Below are positions 7,176 through 11,949 of a stretch of DNA of 11,949 nucleotides, piece by piece. The DNA is taken from contig DASQTB010000137.1 of NCBI GenBank assembly GCA_035642095.1, positions 1-11,949 on the forward strand, given 5' to 3'. The notes beneath the pieces are model-generated. The model was given only the letters and a program-made list of their open reading frames with translations. It was not told where the DNA came from and made no database searches. A program made the position numbers and the translations under genes. The stretch comes from DASQTB01 sp035642095 (GTDB lineage Bacteria; Actinomycetota; UBA4738; CALAEC01). Positions within the stretch are counted from its first letter, which is position 1, and each line of letters opens with the position of its first letter.

Positions 7176-7403
7176 GTGAGCGGGGTCACCACGGTCTACC
7201 TGGGCCAGTTCACGTGGGAGCACGCCAACCGGATCGCCGAGGCCCTGGAGGACGCCGGCATCACGTGGTGGACGAAGAATCCCGGTTCGGTGACGTACGT
7301 CCTGTTCGGGGAGTGGGGGCCTCGCCTGTTCGTCGACCGGGCCCGACTGGAGGAGGCCAGAGCCATCGCCCACCGGATCGCTCCGGAGGGCCTGGCACGC
7401 TGA
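7176..7403 (+). CDS. Small DUF2007-like protein, 75 aa
   Basis: A 75-aa soluble protein starting at GTG. The pattern is that of DUF2007 (PF09413): an N-terminal strand TTVYLGQF, a helix with EHANRIAEALEDAGI, a WWTKNPG turn and strand, and a C-terminal RLFVDRARLEEARAIAHRI in which a strand is followed by an LEEA helix. DUF2007 proteins are small alpha/beta domains of unknown function, sometimes called putative signal-transducing proteins. The family match is from pattern only and is moderate. The gene follows the 136-aa gene by nine bases, with the likely -10 or SD element spanning the upstream stop. It ends 16 bp before the convergent 69-aa gene, with a terminator-like hairpin between them. 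Confidence 0.7.
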   Translation: MSGVTTVYLGQFTWEHANRIAEALEDAGITWWTKNPGSVTYVLFGEWGPRLFVDRARLEEARAIAHRIAPEGLAR

Positions 7404-7413
7404 GCGCCCCGTG

Positions 7414-7437
7414 GCCGCCCTAGGCGGCGTCCTTTTT
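7414..7437 (+). terminator. Short intrinsic-terminator-like hairpin
   Basis: GCCGCC (7414-7419), loop CTA and GGCGGC (7423-7428) make a 6-bp all-GC stem, followed four bases later by TTTTT (7433-7437), one of very few T-runs in the window. It lies 11 bp past the 75-aa gene. The loop CTA is the stop codon of the opposite 69-aa gene, so the terminator overlaps that coding region. Confidence 0.5.
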
Positions 7438-7629
7438 CCTGCGCTCCCCGCGGACCAGCGGGAACCGCACGGGCGTGTGCTGCCAGCAGTGCGTGGATCT
7501 GTTGTAGATCGAGAGCCGCGTCTCGCACCCCTCTTGAGCGCACACCCGCCCGCCCCGGTACGTCCGGTTCGGCCGAGGGAGCTCCTGGGCCCTGGATCCC
7601 TTGATGACGGTCTGGTCGCTCATCGGCAT
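7420..7629 (-). CDS. Small zinc-finger-like protein, 69 aa
   Basis: A small basic protein with Cys30, Cys35, Cys48 and His51 in the pattern C-x4-C-x12-C-x2-H (CAQEGCETRLSIYN, then CWQH), a likely single zinc site. The GC-x-T-x-LS-x-YN...C-x2-H pattern is one I recall from short actinobacterial proteins and from N-terminal parts of some actinobacterial regulators; I cannot name a formal family. The N-terminus is polar and the C-terminus lysine/arginine-rich (RGERRKKDAA), so nucleic-acid binding is plausible but inferred. ATG at 7629 is used, and a second ATG two codons later is an equal candidate; neither has a clear Shine-Dalgarno or TAnnnT at the leaderless spacing. The motif is the main reason for treating it as real. 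Confidence 0.65.
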   Translation of the reverse strand: MPMSDQTVIKGSRAQELPRPNRTYRGGRVCAQEGCETRLSIYNRSTHCWQHTPVRFPLVRGERRKKDAA

Positions 7630-7649
7630 CTACCAACCCGAGAAGCCCG

Positions 7650-7664
7650 GCCGGGATTCCCGGC
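7650..7664. repeat. Small inverted repeat downstream of the methyltransferase gene
   Basis: GCCGGG, ATT and CCCGGC form a 6-bp GC stem with a 3-nt loop, about 79 bp past the methyltransferase stop and 21 bp before the 69-aa gene. It lacks a T-tract. It could be a weak transcription end or a chance GC palindrome. Confidence 0.3.
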
Positions 7665-7742
7665 GGATATCAGACGCCCCGGAGGGCTCGGATGTTCCCG
7701 CCGGCCGCGGACGACGGGGGCCGGGCCGAGTTCCCCGAAGGG

Positions 7743-8648
7743 TCAGGGGCGCTTCCCCGAGAGGAGCAGGTTGTAGAAGAGTCCCTTCGGCACGGCCCGG
7801 GCCAGCATCCGATCCACCGCCGAGAGCGCCCGCCATCCGAGGTAGGCGCCCCGGGCCCACCGTCGTCCCAGCACGCCCGGCCGAGCCTCGGCCTCGACCG
7901 TCCGGACCGACCATCCGAGCAGGCTGGCCAGGAGCTCCTCGGTATCCACCTTGATGGCCTCGAACCCGGCGTCGCTCGCCCACCGGACCACCTCGCCGGG
8001 CTGGAAGGTGTGGAGGTCGACGTCGAACTCGAGGTCCCGGAGGATACGGTCACGTTCGTCGCCGGGTTCGGTGACCGGCCGACGGATGCCTCCCAGTCCC
8101 GGCAGCATGGCCGCCCGTCGCCAGATCGTTCGAGCCACGGCCTTGGCCACCCCGGCCAGCCGATCTCCCCACCGGGTGGGCTCACCCGAGAGGAACAACG
8201 CCCCACCCGGCCGGAGGACCCGGTGCCATTCGGCCAGCGCCGCCGGTGGATGGGGAAGGTGATGGAGCACCGCGTGGCCGGCGACGAGATCGAACGATCG
8301 GTCGGGGTACGGCAGCCGCTCCACGTCGCCGGTCCTCGACTCGACGGCGCAGCCCAGTCGCTCAGCGTTCCGGGCGAGCACGGCGAGCATCCCAGGAGAG
8401 ATATCGGTGGCGTGGGCCTGGCGAACGTAGCCGGCCCGCACCAGGTTGAGGATCAGGAAGCCCGTTCCCGCGCCCACCTCGAGGGCCCGGTCGAACCGCT
8501 CCCCGGGCAGCATCCGCTCGACCCGCTCCCGCACGTACCGGAGAGCCGCCTGATCGAAGCCGATCGACCACTTCTCGTCGTACGTCTCCGCGGCGGCGTC
8601 GTGGTATCGGGCGTTGGCCGCTTTGGGGTCGAGGGCCGCGTCGACCAC
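7743..8648 (-). CDS. Class I SAM-dependent methyltransferase (Methyltransf_11 type)
   Basis: A 301-aa soluble methyltransferase. Motif I is LEVGAGTG (56-63); the acidic ribose-binding position is in ATDISPGML (Asp82); GDVERLPYPDRSFDLV (107-122) carries the post-II motif; HAVLHHL and RVLRPGGAL (143-151) are the classical UbiE/Methyltransf_11 signatures. An extra C-terminal part of about 140 residues contains EPTRWGDR and a hydrophobic end (GLFYNLLLSGKRP). The N-terminus ANARYHDAAAETYDEKW is typical of this group. The GTG start lies one base after the enoyl-CoA hydratase TAG (TAGCGTG), which indicates coupled translation; longer versions of the frame run antisense-like into that gene. The substrate cannot be told from sequence. 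Confidence 0.88.
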   Translation of the reverse strand: MVDAALDPKAANARYHDAAAETYDEKWSIGFDQAALRYVRERVERMLPGERFDRALEVGAGTGFLILNLVRAGYVRQAHATDISPGMLAVLARNAERLGCAVESRTGDVERLPYPDRSFDLVAGHAVLHHLPHPPAALAEWHRVLRPGGALFLSGEPTRWGDRLAGVAKAVARTIWRRAAMLPGLGGIRRPVTEPGDERDRILRDLEFDVDLHTFQPGEVVRWASDAGFEAIKVDTEELLASLLGWSVRTVEAEARPGVLGRRWARGAYLGWRALSAVDRMLARAVPKGLFYNLLLSGKRP

Positions 8649-8649
8649 G

Positions 8650-9417
8650 CTACCGGCCGGTGAATCCCGCCGTTCGCTTCTCGACGAAGGCGGCCATGCC
8701 CTCCTTCTGATCCTCGGTGGTGAACAGGTCGCAGAACGCCTCGCGCTCAATGGCCACCCCGGTCCGGAGGTCGACCCTGCCGCCCCAGTTGACCGACACC
8801 TTGGCGGCCCGAAGGGCGGCTCGGGGGCCTCGCGCGTATCCGCGGGCCGCCTGGACCGCCTCCCGGTAGGGATCCTCGGCGATCCGGTCCACCAGCCCGA
8901 TCCGATGGGCTTCCTCGGCATCGACCTGGCGGCCCGAGAAGATCAGATCCTTGGCCCGAGCCGGCCCGACGAGCCGGGGCAACCGCTGCGTTCCCCCGGC
9001 CCCGGGGATGATCCCCAGCAGTATCTCGGGCTGGCCGAGCTTGGCGTCGGGGGCGGCGAACCGGAGATCCGCCGTCATGGCCAGCTCGCATCCCCCTCCC
9101 AGGGCGTACCCGGTCACCGCGGCGATGGTCACCTTCGGGATGTCCTCGACCGCGTTGAACACCTCCTGGAGACCCATGATCATCGGCCGAACCTGGGCCG
9201 GTCCCATGTCGGCCATCATCTTCACGTCGGCCCCCGCGGCGAAGACCTTCTCCCCCCCGTACAGCACGACCGCGCCGACGTCCTCGCGCCGGGTGACCTC
9301 GTGGGCGACAGCGAGGAGATCCCTGGTCAGATCCTGGTCGATCGCGTTCATCGGAGGCCGGTCGAGGCGGATCGTGCCCACGCCGTCCTCGACTTCCAGG
9401 CGCACGAGCTCTCCCAC
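8650..9417 (-). CDS. Enoyl-CoA hydratase / crotonase family
   Basis: A 255-aa crotonase-fold enzyme that hydrates trans-2-enoyl-CoA to 3-hydroxyacyl-CoA, a beta-oxidation step. The oxyanion-hole segment FAAGADVKMM is at 59-68. GYALGGGCELAMTADLRFAA (103-122) contains the first catalytic Glu111, and GQPEILLGIIPGAGGTQRL contains the second, Glu131. Both match the Glu144/Glu164 pair of rat mitochondrial hydratase at the same 20-residue spacing, so true hydratase chemistry is expected rather than another crotonase activity. Substrate chain length is not readable. GTG is the start, supported by a very strong AAGGAGGAGG Shine-Dalgarno just upstream. The methyltransferase gene is directly coupled downstream. 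ETF genes elsewhere in the window fit the same acyl-CoA metabolism. Confidence 0.94.
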   Translation of the reverse strand: MGELVRLEVEDGVGTIRLDRPPMNAIDQDLTRDLLAVAHEVTRREDVGAVVLYGGEKVFAAGADVKMMADMGPAQVRPMIMGLQEVFNAVEDIPKVTIAAVTGYALGGGCELAMTADLRFAAPDAKLGQPEILLGIIPGAGGTQRLPRLVGPARAKDLIFSGRQVDAEEAHRIGLVDRIAEDPYREAVQAARGYARGPRAALRAAKVSVNWGGRVDLRTGVAIEREAFCDLFTTEDQKEGMAAFVEKRTAGFTGR

Positions 9418-9446
9418 GGTGGACCTCCTCCTTCGGGAACGGCCGT

Positions 9447-9452
9447 ATCGTA
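9447..9452 (-). promoter_or_regulatory. Possible -10 element of the hydratase/methyltransferase pair (TACGAT)
   Basis: On the minus strand TACGAT fits TAnnnT in the 53-bp gap between the cyclic-nucleotide-binding gene and the hydratase. A start about seven bases later would give a leader of roughly 22-23 nt carrying the strong Shine-Dalgarno. No good -35 is visible, and read-through from the upstream gene is equally possible. Confidence 0.35.
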
Positions 9453-9470
9453 GCCCGGCGTCCGGCCGAG

Positions 9471-9896
9471 CTAATGGGTGAGCGAGCGCTCGATCCCGCG
9501 GAGCCGCTTCGACATCTCCGTCAGGAGCTTCCTGGCGATCGATGGGTTCTTGTCAAGGAGAGGCAGGAACGCCCAGGACGTGAGGGCCAGCGTCCGGACC
9601 GGCGTCGAGGTCCGGACCGTGGCCGACCGGGGGCCTCCGTCGATCAGCGACATCTCGCCGAAGTAGTCGCCGGCCCTGAGCGTGGCCCGCTTCCGCCCCC
9701 CGATCAGCACGTGAGCCTCTCCCTCGAGGAGGAGGTGGAACCCGACGCCGGTGGCCCCCTCGGCCACCACGTCGTAGCCCTCGTCGAATTGGACCTCCTT
9801 GGCCACGGACCAGATCGACTCCAGCTCCCGCTTGGACAATCCCTCGAACAGGGGCACACCCGAGAGGAGCGCCAAGGTGTCCTTCTTACTGGCCAT
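9471..9896 (-). CDS. Stand-alone cyclic-nucleotide-binding domain protein
   Basis: 141 aa, essentially one CNB domain (PF00027) and nothing else. The N-terminal helix region reads LLSGVPLFEGLSKRELESI. A beta-roll follows, with VVAEGATGVGFHLLLEGEAHV. The phosphate-binding cassette FGEMSLIDGGPRSATV (79-94) keeps Glu81 and Arg90-Ser91, the residues that hold the ribose and phosphate of cAMP in CRP-type proteins, so nucleotide binding is expected. A C-terminal helix (IARKLLTEMSKRLRGIERSL) ends the protein. There is no HTH, kinase or channel domain, so it must act through a partner. ATG is supported by GGAGG six bases upstream and by a TATGAT -10 before that. It is upstream of, and possibly co-transcribed with, the hydratase (53-bp gap), and divergent from the Fur-family gene. 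Confidence 0.9.
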   Translation of the reverse strand: MASKKDTLALLSGVPLFEGLSKRELESIWSVAKEVQFDEGYDVVAEGATGVGFHLLLEGEAHVLIGGRKRATLRAGDYFGEMSLIDGGPRSATVRTSTPVRTLALTSWAFLPLLDKNPSIARKLLTEMSKRLRGIERSLTH

Positions 9897-9915
9897 CCCT
9901 CACCTCCCGGCCGGC

Positions 9916-9921
9916 ATCATA
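9916..9921 (-). promoter_or_regulatory. -10 element of the CNB-domain gene (TATGAT)
   Basis: TATGAT on the minus strand matches the sigma70 -10 consensus at five of six bases. Transcription starting about seven bases later would leave a leader of about 12-13 nt containing the GGAGG site. No clear -35 is seen. Confidence 0.45.
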
Positions 9922-9981
9922 AGCCGCCTTGCTTCGGCCCGTGGCGGCGCACCGGCCAGGGCCGCCTCACGTGCCCTGCAC

Positions 9982-9998
9982 CTGCAACGCCGTTGCAG
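9982..9998. promoter_or_regulatory. Fur-family (Nur-like) operator upstream of the regulator gene
   Basis: A perfect 17-bp palindrome, CTGCAACG-C-CGTTGCAG. Read as half-sites it is TGCAA-N5-TTGCA, which closely resembles the Streptomyces Nur box as I recall it (TTGCAA-N5-TTGCAA). It covers about -41 to -25 relative to the GTG at 10023, just upstream of that gene's -10, so binding would block its promoter. Autoregulation is inferred from this position. Confidence 0.65.
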
Positions 9999-10010
9999 TC
10001 CGACAGCCGA

Positions 10011-10016
10011 TACGCT
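10011..10016 (+). promoter_or_regulatory. -10 element of the Fur-family gene (TACGCT)
   Basis: TACGCT fits TAnnnT and is separated from the GTG start by exactly six bases (GTCGAC), the geometry of a leaderless transcript. No Shine-Dalgarno precedes the GTG, which agrees with this reading. Confidence 0.55.
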
Positions 10017-10022
10017 GTCGAC

Positions 10023-10511
10023 GTGGACCAGGCGACCACCGTGGGAACCATCCTTCGCGAGCGGGGGCACCGGATCACCCCGCAGCGCGAGGTGATCCTC
10101 CAGGAGGTGCTCCGTACGGACGGGCACATCACCCCCCAGGACCTGACCCGTCGGGTCCAGCGGCGCCTCCCCGCGGTCAACGCCTCGACCGTGTACCGGA
10201 CGCTGGCGCTGCTGGAGTCCGTCGGCGTCGTCCGCCACGCCCATCTCGAGGGCGGCGCCGAGTATCACCGCGCCGACGAGGTCGAGCACGTCCACCTGAC
10301 GTGCTCCCGGTGCGGGGCGGAGGACGACCTGTCGATCGAGGAGGCCGAGACGCTCAAGGGCGTCGTCCAGCGCCACCGCGGGTTCCTCCCCGACCTGACC
10401 CACTTCGCCATCAGCGGCCTGTGCGCCGGGTGCCAGCGAGCTACCCGCCGAAGAACGCCGGCAGGACGGACTCCTTCCCCAGCACGAACAGCACGCCGAG
10501 GACCAGGCTGA
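10023..10511 (+). CDS. Fur-family metal-responsive transcriptional regulator, possibly Nur-type
   Basis: A 162-aa DNA-binding repressor of the Fur superfamily. The winged-helix domain shows ILRERGHRITPQREVIL (10-26) and the recognition region VNASTVYRTLALLESVGVV (52-70). The dimerisation/metal domain has EYHRADEVEHVHLTC, with two CxxC pairs (Cys94/97 and Cys134/137) for structural zinc and several His (82, 89, 91, 118, 127) as sensor ligands. Fur, Zur, PerR and Nur cannot be separated on sequence alone. The Nur-like palindrome in front and the adjacent nickel/cobalt-type transporter favour nickel. GTG is chosen because it follows the -10 by six bases and fits the family N-terminus. Residues after Cys137 form an odd Arg/Thr/Pro-rich tail that overlaps the transporter gene by 71 bp; see findings. 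Confidence 0.9.
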   Translation: MDQATTVGTILRERGHRITPQREVILQEVLRTDGHITPQDLTRRVQRRLPAVNASTVYRTLALLESVGVVRHAHLEGGAEYHRADEVEHVHLTCSRCGAEDDLSIEEAETLKGVVQRHRGFLPDLTHFAISGLCAGCQRATRRRTPAGRTPSPARTARRGPG

Positions 10512-11301
10512 ACGCTCCGACCACGACCCCCACCGCTGCGTACACGGCGAAGTTCCTCGACGCGCTCAGGAACCCGTACGCGGCGCCGAGGGTGATCACC
10601 GAATTGGAAACCAGGAGCCCGAGCAGGAACGCGATCAACACCGCGATGCCGATCGCGGGTCCGCCGGCCCCCGCCGCCGCCAGGAAGATCAGGACCTGGG
10701 TGGGCGTCTCCGCACCCACGCCGTGGATCATCCCGACCCCGGCGGCGGTCCTCGTCCCGTAGCTGGGGACGTCGTCTCGCTCGGGCGCGTCGTGATGGTG
10801 GTGGCCGGGCCGGCCGTGGTGGCCGTGGTGCCACAGGGCCGGATCGACGGGACCGGAAGAGGGCAGCTCGCCCGTCGCCACGGGCGCTCGCTCCGCCATC
10901 CGATCCCGAGCCCACCTGGCTCCTCGCCGCAGACCGGAGAAGAGCAGCATCCACCGGCTTCGAAGGCGGAAGTCGCGCCCGTGACGGATCAGTGAGACGA
11001 AGACGTAGACGCCGAGGATCAGCAGAGTGATCCCCACCACCCGTCCCATGACCTCGTCCAGGCCCGCGGGAAGGAGATCTCCGAACAGGATCGCCACCAC
11101 GCCCAGAGCGAAGACCACGGCGGCGTGGCCCAGCGCGTACACCGTTCCGTACCAGAGCGCTCGCCGCCGGTCCTCGGTGCTGCCGGCGATGTCGGCGATC
11201 GCCGCGATGTGATCCCAGTCGATCCCGTGCCGCAGACCGAACAGGACCGCGCCGAGGAGCAGTCCGAAGCCGAGGCCGTCGCCCCCCGCCTGGCCCGCCA
11301 T
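10441..11301 (-). CDS. Nickel/cobalt transporter, NicO/NiCoT-like
   Basis: A 286-aa inner-membrane protein with about six hydrophobic segments (roughly 9-23, 53-75, 87-106, 201-235, 236-246 and 253-275). The first helix ends in LRHGIDWDHIAAIADI, which contains the HX4DH signature of NiCoT permeases (His25, Asp30, His31). LGHAAVVF (58-65) and GMIHGVGAETPTQVL are further family-like helix motifs. A cytoplasmic loop carries a His cluster at 158-170 (HHGHH and HHHH), a metal-binding stretch common in NicO/RcnA-type proteins. Import versus efflux cannot be decided. Of three in-frame ATGs (11325, 11304, 11301), 11301 is preferred because a TATGCT -10 lies exactly six bases before it. The gene is convergent with the Fur-family regulator, its likely controller. 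Confidence 0.85.
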   Translation of the reverse strand: MAGQAGGDGLGFGLLLGAVLFGLRHGIDWDHIAAIADIAGSTEDRRRALWYGTVYALGHAAVVFALGVVAILFGDLLPAGLDEVMGRVVGITLLILGVYVFVSLIRHGRDFRLRSRWMLLFSGLRRGARWARDRMAERAPVATGELPSSGPVDPALWHHGHHGRPGHHHHDAPERDDVPSYGTRTAAGVGMIHGVGAETPTQVLIFLAAAGAGGPAIGIAVLIAFLLGLLVSNSVITLGAAYGFLSASRNFAVYAAVGVVVGAFSLVLGVLFVLGKESVLPAFFGG

Positions 11302-11307
11302 CATCCC

Positions 11308-11313
11308 AGCATA
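11308..11313 (-). promoter_or_regulatory. -10 element of the transporter gene (TATGCT)
   Basis: TATGCT on the minus strand is followed by six bases and the ATG at 11301. A -35-like TTGCAA lies 16 bp upstream (11330-11335), giving the best complete promoter in the window. No Shine-Dalgarno precedes the ATG, so a leaderless mRNA is predicted. Confidence 0.55.
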
Positions 11314-11329
11314 TCCGTATCGCATGCTG

Positions 11330-11351
11330 TTGCAACTGCAGGGCCGTGCAG
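11330..11351. promoter_or_regulatory. TGCA-rich operator-like cluster upstream of the transporter gene
   Basis: TTGCAA (11330-11335) is immediately followed by CTGCA-GGGCCG-TGCAG (11336-11351). These repeat the half-sites of the palindrome in front of the Fur-family gene. TTGCAA coincides with the transporter -35. The arrangement is not a perfect Nur box, so the exact binding frame is uncertain; it could also serve the divergent zinc-ribbon gene. Confidence 0.45.
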
Positions 11352-11401
11352 GCGTCGATGATGATTCGCTCACCTTCCGAGGTGGACGCCCCGACCAGGG
11401 G

Positions 11402-11407
11402 TATCCT
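11402..11407 (+). promoter_or_regulatory. -10 element of the zinc-ribbon gene (TATCCT)
   Basis: TATCCT fits TAnnnT and ends exactly six bases before GTG at 11414, favouring that GTG over the ATG directly after it and predicting a leaderless transcript. No good -35 is visible. Confidence 0.5.
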
Positions 11408-11413
11408 CGCCGC

Positions 11414-11949
11414 GTGATGACCACCTGCGCGTCCTGCGGCTCCCCCACCCGGGCCGACGACCGGTTCTGCGCGAGGTGCGGAGCCGACCTGGGCGCCGGG
11501 CGGGCGGCCGAGCCGGCCGGGCCCGGGTTCTGCCCCTCGTGCGGCGCGCCGTTGGAGGCCGACGACCGGTTCTGCGGACGGTGCGGCGCTCCCCTCACCG
11601 GGACGGAGCCGGGGGCGTTGGAAGACCAGGATCTCCTGGCCGACTGGGACCTGGAGGTCCCGGACGACGAGGGCCCTCCGCAGGCCGTCGACGATCGGGA
11701 AGCCATCACCGAGTCGATCCCCCGGCCCCCGCCGCCCTCGGACACGGCGATCATCGAGCGTCAACCCGGGATGCCCGGTCCACCGGTGCCTCCCCCTCCC
11801 CCGATCCCCGTCGGCACCCGGCCGAAGGCAGACCGCACGACCCGGACCGGGGCCCGGGAGTTCCCCTTGGGGGCGACCATCGCCCTGCTCGGGGCGATCG
11901 CCGTGATCTCCTCCGCGATCATGGAGTGGCGTGGCCCGTTCGGACCCGA
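11414..11949 (+). CDS. Double zinc ribbon protein with a membrane segment (partial, runs off the right edge)
   Basis: The frame is open from GTG at 11414 (ATG at 11417 is the alternative) to the window end, 178 codons. Two near-identical zinc ribbons open the protein: Cys 5/8/19/22 and Cys 40/43/54/57, each with a DDRFCxRCGAxL repeat. An acidic, then proline-rich, low-complexity linker follows (PRPPPPSD, PPVPPPPPIP). Residues 152-170 (LGATIALLGAIAVISSAIM) form a hydrophobic, probably membrane-spanning helix, followed by EWRGPFGP at the edge. The cytoplasmic ribbons tethered to membrane helices recall widespread actinobacterial zinc-ribbon membrane proteins of unknown function. The ribbons resemble those of the 1042-aa ATPase. 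Total length and helix number cannot be known here. Confidence 0.8.
   Translation, partial: MMTTCASCGSPTRADDRFCARCGADLGAGRAAEPAGPGFCPSCGAPLEADDRFCGRCGAPLTGTEPGALEDQDLLADWDLEVPDDEGPPQAVDDREAITESIPRPPPPSDTAIIERQPGMPGPPVPPPPPIPVGTRPKADRTTRTGAREFPLGATIALLGAIAVISSAIMEWRGPFGP

Noticed and set aside
8649..8921. N-terminal extension of the methyltransferase
   Set aside because: Overlaps the hydratase gene in another frame with Arg/Pro/Ser-rich sequence. The family N-terminus begins at the GTG next to the hydratase stop.
9474..10022. N-terminal extension of the Fur-family protein
   Set aside because: Antisense to the CNB-domain gene and across a palindromic promoter region. The family start is at GTG 10023.
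11302..11754. N-terminal extension of the transporter
   Set aside because: Antisense to the zinc-ribbon gene and without membrane character. The first helix begins just after the ATG at 11301.
10265..11764. 499-codon frame on the minus strand
   Set aside because: A different frame across the transporter, zinc-ribbon and regulator genes. Arg/Gly/Pro-rich with no family features.
1..11949. CRISPR array, tRNA/rRNA genes, transposons, integrases, toxin-antitoxin or defence systems
   Set aside because: No direct repeat arrays, cloverleaf-like sequences, transposase or nuclease motifs were seen on reading the window. Weakly structured RNAs cannot be excluded without covariance-model searches.

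Overview
High-GC DNA (about 70% G+C by eye), densely packed with genes, many of them starting with GTG. Several features point to an actinobacterium (Actinomycetota): a small Cys/His-motif protein of actinobacterial type, a Nur/Fur-like box, and apparent leaderless promoters. The window does not fix a lower rank, and an uncultured or deep-branching lineage is possible. I see no rRNA, tRNA, IS element, phage gene or CRISPR array. Most genes are housekeeping or metabolic.

Layout, left to right. (1) mnmA (tRNA 2-thiouridylase, -) and a cyclase-family metal hydrolase (+) diverge from a 23-bp gap. (2) The cyclase converges on a 1042-aa double-zinc-ribbon/ATPase/TPR protein (-), and the two stop codons share a CTAG. 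(3) That ATPase lies 34 bp downstream of etfB-etfA (-, electron transfer flavoprotein). A perfect inverted repeat in the gap covers its ribosome binding site. (4) Divergent from etfB are a membrane-anchored 136-aa protein and a 75-aa DUF2007-like protein (+). (5) These converge, over a short terminator, on a 69-aa zinc-finger-like protein (-). (6) Further right on the minus strand come a cyclic-nucleotide-binding protein, an enoyl-CoA hydratase and a SAM methyltransferase, transcribed in that order. (7) A Fur-family regulator (+) converges on a Ni/Co transporter (-), with TGCA-rich operator-like sequence in front of both. (8) A double-zinc-ribbon membrane protein (+) starts divergently from the transporter and runs off the right edge.

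How the genes may work together. EtfBA and the enoyl-CoA hydratase fit acyl-CoA (beta-oxidation-like) metabolism, although no acyl-CoA dehydrogenase is present. The Fur-family regulator and the transporter look like a metal-homeostasis pair, most likely nickel. The most striking feature is non-coding: six start codons are preceded by TAnnnT exactly 6 nt (once 7 nt) upstream, the geometry of leaderless actinobacterial promoters. This was used to choose several starts. I found no convincing new multi-gene system. The points most worth a second look are the leaderless promoter set, the regulator/transporter operators, an apparent lost stop codon in the regulator gene, and the palindrome over the ATPase ribosome binding site.
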